Shown: piece after piece, positions 34,622-43,180 of the stretch
How the letters are laid out: every line of letters starts with the position of its first letter
How positions within the stretch are numbered: the first letter of the stretch is position 1
Source of the DNA: Gloeomargarita sp. SKYG116
GTDB taxonomy: Bacteria > Cyanobacteriota > Cyanobacteriia > Gloeomargaritales > Gloeomargaritaceae
Reading direction: 5' to 3'
NCBI GenBank assembly: GCA_025056115.1
Contig: JANWVM010000001.1
Span: 81,724 to 131,301, forward strand
DNA: 49,578 nt
Notes under the pieces: model-generated
Seen by the model: the letters and a program-made list of their open reading frames with translations, nothing else
Told to the model about the DNA's origin: nothing
Database searches by the model: none
Translations under genes and position numbers: made by a program

Positions 34622-36883
34622 ATGACGCAGGCAACATCTGGGTTAACGGCAACGTTGGGTTATCCCCGCATCGGGAAACATCGGGAACTCAAGAAGGCGC
34701 TGGAAGCCTTTTGGCAAGGTCAGTTTGACGAGGCGAGTCTGTATCAAACCGCTCAAGCCATTGAACTGCAAAACTGGCAAGTCCAGTTGGCTGCCGGGAT
34801 TGACCGCATTGGCGTTGGCGATTTCAGCTTGTATGACGGGGTTTTGGACTGGAGTTTGCGCCTGGGAATCGTGCCAGAGCGTTTCCAGCATTTGACGGGT
34901 TTAGCGCGTTATTTCGCCATGGCGCGTGGGCAAACGGGCATCCCAGCTCTGGAAATGACCAAGTGGTTTGATACCAACTATCACTATCTCGTTCCAGAAA
35001 TAACGATGCCCCTACAACCAGCGGATTTCAGTGATTTTCTGGCAACGGTGCAACGGGCGCAGGCGGTCTTGGGTGAACGCGCGGTACCCATCGTGCTGGG
35101 GCCGTTAACACTGGTGCGTCTGAGTCGCTGGACGGGGGATTTAGTATCGCTCTTGACGGAGTTCCACAACCGTTATGTGTCGCTTTTGACGGCCCTGAAA
35201 CGACTCAACGTTGTGGAGGTGCAAATCCACGAACCGGCGCTGGTGTTGGGCGACGCGCACCAGTACCAATCCTTCTACCAATCCACTTATCAAACCCTGG
35301 CGCAAGTTGGTTTGCCTATTCAACTAGTGACTTATTTCGATGATTTGGGGTCGGCCTATCCGTGGGTAGTAGAACTGCCGGTCGCGGGAATTAGTTTGGA
35401 CTTCACCAGGGGCCGCAATCTCGAGTTGGTGCAGACGTATGGTTTCCCCAGTAACAAGCAATTGGGGGTGGGAATCGTGGATGCGCGCAATGTCTGGAAA
35501 ATTCGCCCCGACGAGGTGTTGGCAACTTTGAAAACACTCCAGGCCATCACTCCCCATTTGCGGGTACAACCGTCGGCTTCTTTGCAGTTTGTGCCCTACG
35601 ATGTGCGGTTGGAAACCAAACTCCCAGAACCCCTGTATCACGTGCTGAGTTTTGCTGAACAAAAGTTGCGAGAGGTGCGACAGCTAGCGCAAGCCTTGCA
35701 AGGGGTGGCTGAGGTGGCGGCGGAACTGGAGACCCTGCGCCAGCAGTGGCAAGCCTTTTACGCCTTTAGTCCCGTCAATCCGGCGGTGCAAGCGCGCTTA
35801 CAAAACCTGCAACCCAGCGATTTTTCCCGGCCTTTGCCCTATGAACAGCGCAAGTTGCAGCAACCGGTGTTACCGCCTTTACCCACCACAACCATTGGCT
35901 CCTTTCCCCAGACGCCAGAGGTGCGCCAGTTGCGGGTGAAATTGAAACGGGGCGAAATTACCAAAGCCGAATACGAGGCGGCCATTGATGCGGAAATTGC
36001 CAAGTGCATTCGTTACCAGGAGGAAATTGGCCTGGATGTGCTGGTGCATGGGGAGTTTGAGCGCACCGATATGGTGGAGTTTTTTGCCCAGCAGTTGGCC
36101 GGCTTTGCCTTTACCGAGCACGGCTGGGTGCAGAGTTACGGGAGCCGCTGTGTCCGTCCCCCCATCATCTACGGCGACATTGCCCGAACCCAACCGATGA
36201 CGGTGCGGGAGTTCCGGGTGGCCCAGTCGTTGACGAGCAAGCCGGTGAAAGGTATGCTTACAGGGCCGGTGACGATGTTGAACTGGTCATTCCCCCGCAC
36301 GGATATTTCTCGGAAAGAACAGGCGTTCCAAATTGCCCTGGCATTGCGGGACGAGGTGGCGGATTTGGAAGCGGCGGGCGCGCGGATGATTCAAATTGAT
36401 GAACCAGCGCTGCGGGAGGGATTGCCCCTGAAACCGGAACGTTGGGAGGAATACCTAACCTGGGCAGTGGATGCGTTTCGCTTGGCCGCAGGAGTGGCGC
36501 GACCGGAAACCCAAATCCATACCCACATGTGCTACTCGGAGTTTGGGGACATCATTGCCCACATCCAACGGTTGGACGCCGATGTGCTGTCTATCGAAAA
36601 TAGCCGCAGCAACAACCAAACGCTGATGCAGATTGTGGAGGGGGGCTACACACACCAGGTGGGCAACGGGGTGTATGACGTGCATAGCCCGGCAGTTCCG
36701 GCCACGGAACAGATGGTGCAATTGCTGCAAGCGGGATTGGCGCATCTTCCGGCGGAACAGATTTGGGTGAACCCGGATTGCGGCCTGAAAACCCGGCGGT
36801 GGGAAGAGGTGATTCCAGCCCTAAAAAACATGGTGGCAGCGGCTCAACAGTTGCGGGCGCAGGTGCATGGGGCTAGCCATTGA
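34622..36883 (+). CDS. metE: Cobalamin-independent methionine synthase (MetE)
   Basis: A 753-aa enzyme that methylates homocysteine from 5-methyltetrahydropteroyl-triglutamate without B12. The N-terminal barrel starts LGYPRIGKHRELKKALE. The C-terminal catalytic barrel begins near PTTTIGSFPQTPEVR and carries zinc ligands in HTHMCYSEF and NPDCGLKTR, plus QIDEPALREGLP for homocysteine. Length matches the roughly 750-aa family. ATG 34622 has GAGAGG 4-9 nt upstream; an open in-frame extension to 34592 is not needed. Expression should be repressed by B12 through the upstream riboswitch. The next ORF overlaps its 3' end by 17 bp. Confidence 0.97.
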   Translation: MTQATSGLTATLGYPRIGKHRELKKALEAFWQGQFDEASLYQTAQAIELQNWQVQLAAGIDRIGVGDFSLYDGVLDWSLRLGIVPERFQHLTGLARYFAMARGQTGIPALEMTKWFDTNYHYLVPEITMPLQPADFSDFLATVQRAQAVLGERAVPIVLGPLTLVRLSRWTGDLVSLLTEFHNRYVSLLTALKRLNVVEVQIHEPALVLGDAHQYQSFYQSTYQTLAQVGLPIQLVTYFDDLGSAYPWVVELPVAGISLDFTRGRNLELVQTYGFPSNKQLGVGIVDARNVWKIRPDEVLATLKTLQAITPHLRVQPSASLQFVPYDVRLETKLPEPLYHVLSFAEQKLREVRQLAQALQGVAEVAAELETLRQQWQAFYAFSPVNPAVQARLQNLQPSDFSRPLPYEQRKLQQPVLPPLPTTTIGSFPQTPEVRQLRVKLKRGEITKAEYEAAIDAEIAKCIRYQEEIGLDVLVHGEFERTDMVEFFAQQLAGFAFTEHGWVQSYGSRCVRPPIIYGDIARTQPMTVREFRVAQSLTSKPVKGMLTGPVTMLNWSFPRTDISRKEQAFQIALALRDEVADLEAAGARMIQIDEPALREGLPLKPERWEEYLTWAVDAFRLAAGVARPETQIHTHMCYSEFGDIIAHIQRLDADVLSIENSRSNNQTLMQIVEGGYTHQVGNGVYDVHSPAVPATEQMVQLLQAGLAHLPAEQIWVNPDCGLKTRRWEEVIPALKNMVAAAQQLRAQVHGASH

Positions 36884-37217
36884 TGTCTGGCGGGAACCCC
36901 CCGACGATCAGCTCTGGATGTATCTGGAGGCGCTAGGGGATTGTGCTCGGACAGGTTACTGCCGCTATGGACGGGGGCTGGTCTGGTGGGTTCTGGATGA
37001 GGGTCGCGGTCCAGTGATGGACTTTCTGCCAGGGAACCGGCTCTTAACCTGGTTGGAAACCCTGGCGCTGGATGACACCGGCTGGTCGTTGATTGCCGAA
37101 GCGGTGGGCACGTATCATCCCCAGCGGGAAATGGTGGTGCTGCGGCAACAGTCTGGTCAACTGCGCATCTATCGCCTGCCGATGCCCCAGCGTTCCCAAC
37201 GGTCCAGGAGCAGGTAG
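36867..37217 (+). CDS. Hypothetical protein overlapping metE
   Basis: A 116-aa protein that I do not recognise. It is soluble-looking and rich in Trp, Leu and Gly: GLAIDVWREPPDDQLWMYLEAL at the start, LVWWVLDEGRGPVMDFLPG in the middle, and a basic Ser/Arg-rich tail (PQRSQRSRSR). There are no transmembrane segments or catalytic signatures. ATG 36867 lies inside metE (17-bp overlap), and the next ORF begins 2 nt after its stop. This packing makes co-translation with metE, and so B12 control, likely. Confidence 0.55.
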   Translation: MGLAIDVWREPPDDQLWMYLEALGDCARTGYCRYGRGLVWWVLDEGRGPVMDFLPGNRLLTWLETLALDDTGWSLIAEAVGTYHPQREMVVLRQQSGQLRIYRLPMPQRSQRSRSR

Positions 37218-37219
37218 TT

Positions 37220-37645
37220 ATGGACCCAGCAGATTGGCAAGCGCGGTTTATCGCCACAAATGTGCTGGCGCTGGGTTACAACGCCTGGGTGGGCTTTCTC
37301 CACTACGGGCGAGGGGCGGTGATTTGCACCTTGAATCATGCTCAGAATGACGATTACCCCACCTATTTCCTTCCCCGCTTCCGCTTGGCGCCGTTTTTAC
37401 GCGCATGGCTGGCGACCCCGGCAACGCCGCTGTTGTCCCACCACTTTTTCGTGACGCACATCCTGGACGTGGTGGACCATTACGACCCTAGCACGGAGGT
37501 GGTGTTTTTCCTGGAATCGGGCGCCCAGGCCACCTTTTTCTACCTGAAAAACCTGCCGGTGCCGCCCCCCCAAAGCTATCACCACATCTGTCGCCAGGGG
37601 GAGGAATTTCATCTGACGCGCTGTCGTTTACCGCAATCCGATTAA
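37220..37645 (+). CDS. Hypothetical protein in the metE operon
   Basis: A 141-aa protein that I do not recognise. It has aromatic and His-rich segments: VLALGYNAWVGFLHYGRGAV, LLSHHFFVTHILDVVDHYDP and SYHHICRQGEEFHLTRC. Predicted strands and a few moderately hydrophobic stretches suggest a compact alpha/beta cytosolic domain. The clustered His and Cys could bind metal, but this is only a pattern. It is tightly packed between the 116-aa ORF and a 41-codon ORF whose ATG directly follows its TAA. Confidence 0.55.
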   Translation: MDPADWQARFIATNVLALGYNAWVGFLHYGRGAVICTLNHAQNDDYPTYFLPRFRLAPFLRAWLATPATPLLSHHFFVTHILDVVDHYDPSTEVVFFLESGAQATFFYLKNLPVPPPQSYHHICRQGEEFHLTRCRLPQSD

Positions 37646-37771
37646 ATGCGCCTGTGGGGACGTTACGCGCTGCTGTGGTTATGTAAGTACGGGAACGCCG
37701 ACCGCTGGTGCCTGGGGTGCGCGCTGCTGTTAGGCGTAGTTCTGTACTACATTGCCCGAATCGCCTGGTAA
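37646..37771 (+). CDS. Small membrane protein (41 aa), last ORF of metE unit
   Basis: ATG 37646 follows the previous stop with no gap (TAAATG). It encodes 41 aa with a basic, aromatic N-terminus (MRLWGRYALLWLCKYGNADR) and one hydrophobic helix (LGCALLLGVVLYYIARIAW). It overlaps the end of the convergent ABC-ATPase gene by 25 bp. It is short, so the call rests on start/stop coupling and the clean single-helix pattern. Confidence 0.4.
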   Translation: MRLWGRYALLWLCKYGNADRWCLGCALLLGVVLYYIARIAW

Positions 37772-38466
37772 ACGTCGTCGGGACGCAAGTGGTCGTGCAG
37801 GACCTGGCCATCCCGGAACCAGATAATCCGTTCAGCGCGGCGGGCAATATCGGCTTCGTGGGTGACCATGACAATCGTGACCCCCTGCTGGTGCAACTCG
37901 GCAAACAAATCCATGACTTCCTGGCTGGTGCGAGAATCGAGGGCACCCGTGGGTTCGTCCGCTAGGAGCAATGCCGGTTGGTTCACCATCGCCCGGGCAA
38001 TCGCCACCCGCTGTTGTTGTCCCCCAGAGAGTTGGTTGGGTTTGTTGTGGAGACGATGACCTAAGCCCACCTGCTCCAGCGCCAGCCGCGCCCGTTGTTG
38101 TCGTTCCCGGGGTGGCACGCCGGCATACACCAGAGGCAACATCACATTTTCCAAGGCGGTCAACTGGGGCAACAGATGAAATTGTTGAAACACAAACCCA
38201 ATTTGTTGATTGCGGATATGAGCCAGTTGGGCGGACGAACAGCGGGCGACGTTTTCCCCTTGCAAATAATAATCCCCAGTGGTGGGCCGGTCCAGGCAAC
38301 CAATGATATTCATCGCAGTGGATTTGCCCGAACCAGATGCCCCCATAATGGCGCAGTATTCTCCCGGTTGAATTTCTAACGACACATTCTGGAGCGCTTG
38401 CACCTGATTTTCCCCCAGGCCATAGACCTTGCTGACATTCACCAGTCGAATCAACGGTGCTTTCAT
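37747..38466 (-). CDS. MacB/LolD-type ABC transporter ATP-binding protein
   Basis: A 239-aa cytosolic ATPase. It has Walker A GASGSGKST, Q-loop VFQQFHLLPQLTALENV, signature LSGGQQQRVAIARA, Walker B LLLADEPTGALD and switch TH (MVTHEADIA). The opening LVNVSKVYGLGENQVQAL is typical of the LolD/MacB/FtsE group that powers mechanotransmission-type export. It lies 3 bp downstream of its permease at 38470. Substrate unknown: candidates are lipoproteins, peptides, heterocyst-type glycolipids (DevA-like) or drugs. Confidence 0.93.
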   Translation of the reverse strand: MKAPLIRLVNVSKVYGLGENQVQALQNVSLEIQPGEYCAIMGASGSGKSTAMNIIGCLDRPTTGDYYLQGENVARCSSAQLAHIRNQQIGFVFQQFHLLPQLTALENVMLPLVYAGVPPRERQQRARLALEQVGLGHRLHNKPNQLSGGQQQRVAIARAMVNQPALLLADEPTGALDSRTSQEVMDLFAELHQQGVTIVMVTHEADIARRAERIIWFRDGQVLHDHLRPDDVYQAIRAM

Positions 38467-38469
38467 GGT

Positions 38470-39687
38470 TCAGGTACTCCGTAACGCGACGATGGGGTCC
38501 AACTGGGCGGCCCGCTGCGCCGGTGCGACGCCAAAGACCAGGCCAATCGTTCCCGATACCCCCACCGCGAGGATGACAGCTTCCCAGGACACCTGCGCCT
38601 GCAACGGGGTCACCCAGCCAATGCCGATGAGCCCCAGCGTTCCCACGGCGGTACCCAAGATACCCCCCGCCACGGCGAGCACGATGGCTTCCAGTAAGAA
38701 TTGCTGGAGAATATCTCCTTCTGTAGCCCCCACCGCCTTGCGTAAACCGATTTCCTGGGTACGTTCTGTCACCGAAACCAGCATGATATTCATGATCCCA
38801 ATCCCGCCCACCAACAGCGAAATCCCTGCCGTTGCCGCAAGTAAGATGGTCAACACCCCCGTGATATTGCCCGCAATCGCCACGGCTTCTTTTTGGGTGC
38901 GAATGTAGAAATCGTCTTCGTCCACAATCTTGTGCCGGCGGCGCAGCAAGTTGGTGATTTGAAACTGGGCGGCACTCACGCTGGCTTCATCTCGCGCCGA
39001 GACGGAAATAAACGCCACTGTTAACCCGTAGGGCGACCGGCGGCCCGTGAGTTGATAGGCCATCGTCGTTAGGGGAATGTAAGCCGCGTCGTCCCGGTTC
39101 GTCCCGAGAAAGGCCCCTTTAGGCGCTAGGACCCCAATCACTTCAAAGCTCAGGTTGCGCAGCCGGATGCGTTCACCGATGGGAGAGCGGTCGCCAAACA
39201 GTTTGGCCGCCAAGTCGCTCCCCAATACCACGACCCGCCCTTGCCGCTGGACATCCAGTTCATGGAAAAACCGGCCCTGTTGCAAGTCAAAACTTTGCAC
39301 CCGGAAAAAGTCGGGCACGGTGCCAGTGACAGCGGTGGGCGTCGTGCGGTTGCCATAGCTCGCTAGGGCGCTCTCGTTGATTTGGGCGGCAACCCAGCGG
39401 ACGGTGGGAACTTGGGCAGCGATGGCTTGGGCATCTTCCCAGGTGAGGGTCGCGGGTGGTTCAATGCCCCGGCGGCGCGCATCCTCCCGTCCCGGCACGA
39501 CAAACAACACGTTGGTCCCCAAAGATGCCAGTTGTTCGGCGGTATAGCGCTGGGCCGCTTGTCCCACCCCCACCATGGCGATCACGGCGGCGTTGCCGAT
39601 GACAATCCCCAACACGGTGAGAAAACTCCGCAAGCGGTGGGCAGCCAAGGTACGGAGGGCCATGCTTAAAGATTCGCGAATATCCAT
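38470..39687 (-). CDS. MacB-like ABC exporter permease (FtsX/MacB_PCD family)
   Basis: A 405-aa membrane subunit with four transmembrane helices. TM1 is near residues 20-42 (FLTVLGIVIGNAAVIAMVGVG). A large periplasmic domain (about 45-275) follows. Then come a FtsX core with TM2 (LLAATAGISLLVGGIGIMNIMLVSVTERTQEIGLRKAVGA, the signature stretch of the family) and TM3-TM4. Start ATG 39687. With the ATPase it forms a two-gene exporter, but no HlyD-type adaptor is next to it. It is divergent from ftsZ, where many cyanobacteria instead have ftsQ. Confidence 0.92.
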   Translation of the reverse strand: MDIRESLSMALRTLAAHRLRSFLTVLGIVIGNAAVIAMVGVGQAAQRYTAEQLASLGTNVLFVVPGREDARRRGIEPPATLTWEDAQAIAAQVPTVRWVAAQINESALASYGNRTTPTAVTGTVPDFFRVQSFDLQQGRFFHELDVQRQGRVVVLGSDLAAKLFGDRSPIGERIRLRNLSFEVIGVLAPKGAFLGTNRDDAAYIPLTTMAYQLTGRRSPYGLTVAFISVSARDEASVSAAQFQITNLLRRRHKIVDEDDFYIRTQKEAVAIAGNITGVLTILLAATAGISLLVGGIGIMNIMLVSVTERTQEIGLRKAVGATEGDILQQFLLEAIVLAVAGGILGTAVGTLGLIGIGWVTPLQAQVSWEAVILAVGVSGTIGLVFGVAPAQRAAQLDPIVALRST

Positions 39688-39737
39688 CGGACGGGGGCGA
39701 TAAAGTCGCTACAATGCAGGTGAAATAGTCAGCGGGG

Positions 39738-39765
39738 AGAGTTTCTTTTTTCCAAAAGACCCTCT
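39738..39765 (+). promoter_or_regulatory. Hairpin in the ftsZ leader
   Basis: AGAG (39738-39741) pairs with CTCT (39762-39765). The inner stem TCTTTT (39744-39749) pairs with AAAAGA (39754-39759) around a 4-nt loop, with a TT/CC internal loop between the two helices. It lies between a TACAAT box (39710-39715) and the ftsZ start, so it would be in the mRNA leader. Confidence 0.35.
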
Positions 39766-39830
39766 AATATGTTAGGGATAAATACAACTGGTCTGGGCAA
39801 CCGGATGCAGTTTTGACCTTTAGGGAGATA

Positions 39831-41078
39831 ATGTCTATCCATGAAGGCAACGAGTCGGGGGGCGAGTTGGGCATCTTGGCGCCCACTCCAGCGAGTGAAA
39901 CCCTACTGCCGAACGGGGACTCTAATACTACGCTCGTTCACCAGGTCGAAGCCGTGACATACAGTGATGAGATCATACCAAGCAATCTTGCTCGAATTAA
40001 GGTTATTGGCGTCGGCGGCGGCGGCGGCAATGCCGTTAACCGCATGATCCACAGCAACCTAACGGGGGTGGAGTTTTGGATCATCAATACGGATGCCCAG
40101 GCGCTCCATCATTCGGCCAATGCCAAACGGTTGCAAATTGGGCAGAAATTAACGCGCGGCCTAGGAGCAGGCGGCAACCCAGCTATTGGTCAAAAGGCGG
40201 CGGAAGAATCCCGCGAGGAAATTATGGCCGCCCTCGACCAGTCGGATTTAGTGTTTATCACGGCAGGGATGGGCGGCGGTACGGGGACTGGTGCAGCGCC
40301 AATTGTGGCGGAAGTGGCGAAAGAACTAGGGGCCTTGACCGTCGCCATTGTCACGCGGCCATTCACGTTTGAAGGGAAACGCCGGGCAGCTCAGGCGGAA
40401 GAGGGTATTGCTATGCTCCAGAGCCGGGTGGATACCCTGATTGTCATTCCTAACGACCGCCTGTTGACCACAATTGGGGAATCTACACCGGTGCAGGAGG
40501 CGTTTCGGGTGGCGGATGACATTTTGCGCCAGGGGGTGCAAGGCATTTCCGACATTATTACGATTCCGGGTCTAGTCAACGTGGACTTTGCCGATGTGAA
40601 GGCGATCATGGCCGATGCTGGGTCAGCGTTGATGGGAATTGGTACAGGTACGGGGAAAGGCCGGGCTGCCGAAGCAGCGAATATGGCGATTGCCTCACCC
40701 CTGCTGGAGTCTTCGATTCACGGGGCCAAGGGTGTGCTGTTTAATATCACCGGGGGCAGCGATTTGAGCCTGCACGAGGTGAATACGGCAGCAGAAATCA
40801 TTTACAACGTGGTGGACCCGGAAGCGAACATTATCTTCGGAGCGGTATTAGACGACCGCTTGCAGGGAGAGGTGCGGATTACGGTGATTGCCACTGGTTT
40901 CCAACCGGCTGTACCGAGCACTAGTTCATTGCCGCGACCGCAACCTACGGTTCGGCCTGTGACCCCGGTGCCCAACCATGCCGCCACGCCTAATGTGGAC
41001 CTGAAGCCCCAGGTGGAGGAGCCACCGCCAGAAATTGATATTCCTGATTTCTTAAAACGGCGACGGCCACGGCGTTGA
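39831..41078 (+). CDS. ftsZ: Cell division GTPase FtsZ
   Basis: A 415-aa tubulin homologue that polymerises into the division ring. A variable N-terminal extension of about 60 residues precedes the core opening [18 protein letters not shown]. The GTP signature [10 protein letters not shown] is near residue 147, the nucleotide-contacting NDRLL and the T7 synergy loop [11 protein letters not shown] follow. The C-terminal peptide [15 protein letters not shown] binds membrane tethers. The long N-terminal extension is normal in cyanobacteria. ATG 39831 has AGGGAG about 4 nt upstream; a TTG at 39813 is less likely. SepF, its tether, is at 27308. Confidence 0.97.
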   Translation: MSIHEGNESGGELGILAPTPASETLLPNGDSNTTLVHQVEAVTYSDEIIPSNLARIKVIGVGGGGGNAVNRMIHSNLTGVEFWIINTDAQALHHSANAKRLQIGQKLTRGLGAGGNPAIGQKAAEESREEIMAALDQSDLVFITAGMGGGTGTGAAPIVAEVAKELGALTVAIVTRPFTFEGKRRAAQAEEGIAMLQSRVDTLIVIPNDRLLTTIGESTPVQEAFRVADDILRQGVQGISDIITIPGLVNVDFADVKAIMADAGSALMGIGTGTGKGRAAEAANMAIASPLLESSIHGAKGVLFNITGGSDLSLHEVNTAAEIIYNVVDPEANIIFGAVLDDRLQGEVRITVIATGFQPAVPSTSSLPRPQPTVRPVTPVPNHAATPNVDLKPQVEEPPPEIDIPDFLKRRRPRR

Positions 41079-41148
41079 ACCTGAGCTTCCTGCAGGGAGT
41101 CGTCCAGCGGAAGTGCTACGATGACAGGTAGGATTTTGCCGGGGTGAG

Positions 41149-42141
41149 ATGGTGCTGCCAGCTTCTCGTCCTCTGTCTGTACCAATGCCAGTTTCGACCG
41201 ACCATGGTCGCCTACGCCTGTTTGCAGGTTCAGCTAACGTTCCTTTGGCGGAGGAAATCGCTCGGTATCTGGGCGTAGATTTGGGGCCAATTGTCCGCAA
41301 GCGCTTTTCGGACGGCGAGTTATACGTCCAGATTCAGGAATCCGTACGGGGTTGTGATGTCTATCTGCTGCAACCGACCTGCCATCCCGTTAATGACCAC
41401 CTGATGGAATTGCTGATCATGATTGATGCGTGTCGGCGAGCCTCCGCACGGCAAATTACCGCCGTGATTCCCTATTACGGCTATGCACGCGCCGACCGCA
41501 AAACTGCTGGCCGTGAAGCGATTACGGCAAAACTGGTGGCGAATTTGATTACCGAAGCGGGGGCTAGCCGGATTCTGGCAATGGATTTGCACGTGGCTCA
41601 GATTCAGGCCTACTTTGACATTCCCTTTGACCATGTCTATGCCAGCAATGTCCTGCAACAGTACATCCTCAGCAAGGGGTTGACCGACTTTGTGGTGGTG
41701 TCACCGGATGTAGGTGGTGTCGCCCGAGCCAGGGCCTTTGCCAAGAAATTAAACGATGCCCCCCTCGCGATCATCGACAAGCGGCGCCAGGGGCACAATG
41801 TGGCCGAGGTATTGAATGTGATCGGGGATGTGCGGGGCAAGACGGCAATTCTAGTGGATGACATGATTGACACTGGCGGCACGATGACCGAGGGGGCGCG
41901 GTTGCTGATGGAACACGGGGCGCAAGCAGTCTATGCCTGTGCTACCCATGCCGTCTTTTCTGGACAGGCGCCCCAGGTGCTTGCTAACAGTGTATTTACG
42001 GAGGTGATTGTGACCAATACGATTCCGGTGCCACCAGAGAAGCGGTTCCCCCAGTTAAAAATTTTGTCGGTGGCGAATGTGATTGGCGAAGCCATCTGGC
42101 GGGTGCACGAGGACAGTTCCGTCAGTAGCATGTTCCGTTAG
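41149..42141 (+). CDS. prs: Ribose-phosphate pyrophosphokinase (PRPP synthase)
   Basis: A 330-aa enzyme making PRPP from ribose-5-phosphate and ATP, feeding purine, pyrimidine, His, Trp and NAD pathways. It has LRLFAGSANVPLAEEIA, RFSDGELYVQIQESVRG and YYGYARADRKTAGREAIT (ATP/flexible loop). VVVSPDVGGVARARAFA and the PRPP loop VDDMIDTGGT are also present. Asn-Arg contacts and the Mg ligands are intact. A 25-residue N-terminal lead precedes the core, as in other cyanobacteria. ATG 41149 follows GGGGTGAG. It is used by apt and purN, also in this window. Confidence 0.96.
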   Translation: MVLPASRPLSVPMPVSTDHGRLRLFAGSANVPLAEEIARYLGVDLGPIVRKRFSDGELYVQIQESVRGCDVYLLQPTCHPVNDHLMELLIMIDACRRASARQITAVIPYYGYARADRKTAGREAITAKLVANLITEAGASRILAMDLHVAQIQAYFDIPFDHVYASNVLQQYILSKGLTDFVVVSPDVGGVARARAFAKKLNDAPLAIIDKRRQGHNVAEVLNVIGDVRGKTAILVDDMIDTGGTMTEGARLLMEHGAQAVYACATHAVFSGQAPQVLANSVFTEVIVTNTIPVPPEKRFPQLKILSVANVIGEAIWRVHEDSSVSSMFR

Positions 42142-42208
42142 AGGGCTTGCCGGAACGGTCACTCCAGGAGTAAAGTCGCATCAAGCAGTGTTTGCCGAGG
42201 TCGGTGCT

Positions 42209-42646
42209 ATGGAATCTGAAACCCATCCGCTCGAAAACCATGACCAAGAAACGCCACCCGTGACGGCATCTCCCCAGGCGGAGACAGCAGAAGCAGACCA
42301 TGTCACGCCGCCGAAAAGCAAGGCAGGTGCAGTGGTGGACTCGCTACGACACACGCTGGCGGATTCCCTCAGTTTTCTGGGGCCGACCTGGGAAAAGGTG
42401 CAGAGCTTTTTTAGCGAACAGCGCAAGACTATTAGTTTGGCGGTGGTCATTGCCCTGGCGCTACTGGTTCTGGCGTTGGTGTCGGGGGTGCTGGGGATCA
42501 TCAATGCCATCCCGCTGTTACCAGCAGTCCTGGAATTGTTGGGGTTATGGTATATCCTGCGTTACCTGCTGATGGCGGAATCCCGCAAGGCAGTGGTGCA
42601 GGAACTCAGCGAATTTATTAGTAAAGTCACGGGTCAACAGTCGTAA
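42209..42646 (+). CDS. curT: CURT1/CAAD-domain thylakoid curvature protein
   Basis: A 145-aa protein. An acidic, disordered N-terminus (about 1-45) is followed by an amphipathic stretch DSLRHTLADSLSFLGPTWEKV. Two transmembrane helices come next (SLAVVIALALLVLALVSGVL and AIPLLPAVLELLGLWYILRYLL), then a C-terminal amphipathic helix (AVVQELSEFISKVTG). This is the CAAD fold, identical to plant CURT1, which bends thylakoid membranes. ATG 42209 has GAGG 8 nt upstream; the frame is open further up but only through the end of prs. Presence implies a thylakoid-bearing cyanobacterium. Confidence 0.88.
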   Translation: MESETHPLENHDQETPPVTASPQAETAEADHVTPPKSKAGAVVDSLRHTLADSLSFLGPTWEKVQSFFSEQRKTISLAVVIALALLVLALVSGVLGIINAIPLLPAVLELLGLWYILRYLLMAESRKAVVQELSEFISKVTGQQS

Positions 42647-43180
42647 GTGCTGGGGGAGTTTCGCCAGAAGTATCCCTTGGGTTGCCTCACCAGCGAACTC
42701 CTGCAAATCCACCAGGGGCAATACCTGGTACGGGTGACAGTGCAGGTGGGTGGGGTGACCTTGGCAACGGGACTGGGGAGTGGCAGCACCATCGAGGGGG
42801 CGGAAGACCGCGCCAGGGAACGGGCCTTGATGGCTTTGGGACTGACACCCAAGGAAAAAGAAATGACCCGCCCCGTGTTACTCGCCACTGCTGAACCCAA
42901 ACCAGTCTCTGCATCACCAGCGGTGGAAGCGCCGGCCGCTACACCTCCTCCCGTAGAAGAGGTCCCCACCCCCCCCAAACTGGATATGCTCGACATCCTA
43001 GCCCAAACCACAGCCGAAATGAAGCGATTAGGGTGGACAAATGCCCAAGGGCGGGAATATCTCCGGCGCACCTACGGTCGCAACAGCCGGCAGGAATTGA
43101 GTGATCAAGAATTACTCGACTTTTTGAATTACTTGCGTAGTCAACCCAGTGGCAATAGTTCCTTACCCTCCGTTAGTTAA
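42647..43180 (+). CDS. Conserved hypothetical protein with small alpha-beta N-domain
   Basis: A 177-aa protein; I do not know its function. The N-terminal 70 residues (LGEFRQKYPLGCLTSELLQI, then YLVRVTVQVGGVTLATGLG and EDRARERALMALG) look like a compact alpha-beta fold reminiscent of double-stranded-RNA-binding or Rad52-like domains. A Pro/Ala/Val-rich linker (about 83-112) follows. A conserved C-terminal helical motif contains TNAQGREYLRRTYGRNSRQ and LSDQELLDFLNYL. The GTG start abuts the curT stop. The end overlaps the convergent gene by 8 bp. Nucleic-acid binding is a guess from pattern only. Confidence 0.6.
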   Translation: MLGEFRQKYPLGCLTSELLQIHQGQYLVRVTVQVGGVTLATGLGSGSTIEGAEDRARERALMALGLTPKEKEMTRPVLLATAEPKPVSASPAVEAPAATPPPVEEVPTPPKLDMLDILAQTTAEMKRLGWTNAQGREYLRRTYGRNSRQELSDQELLDFLNYLRSQPSGNSSLPSVS

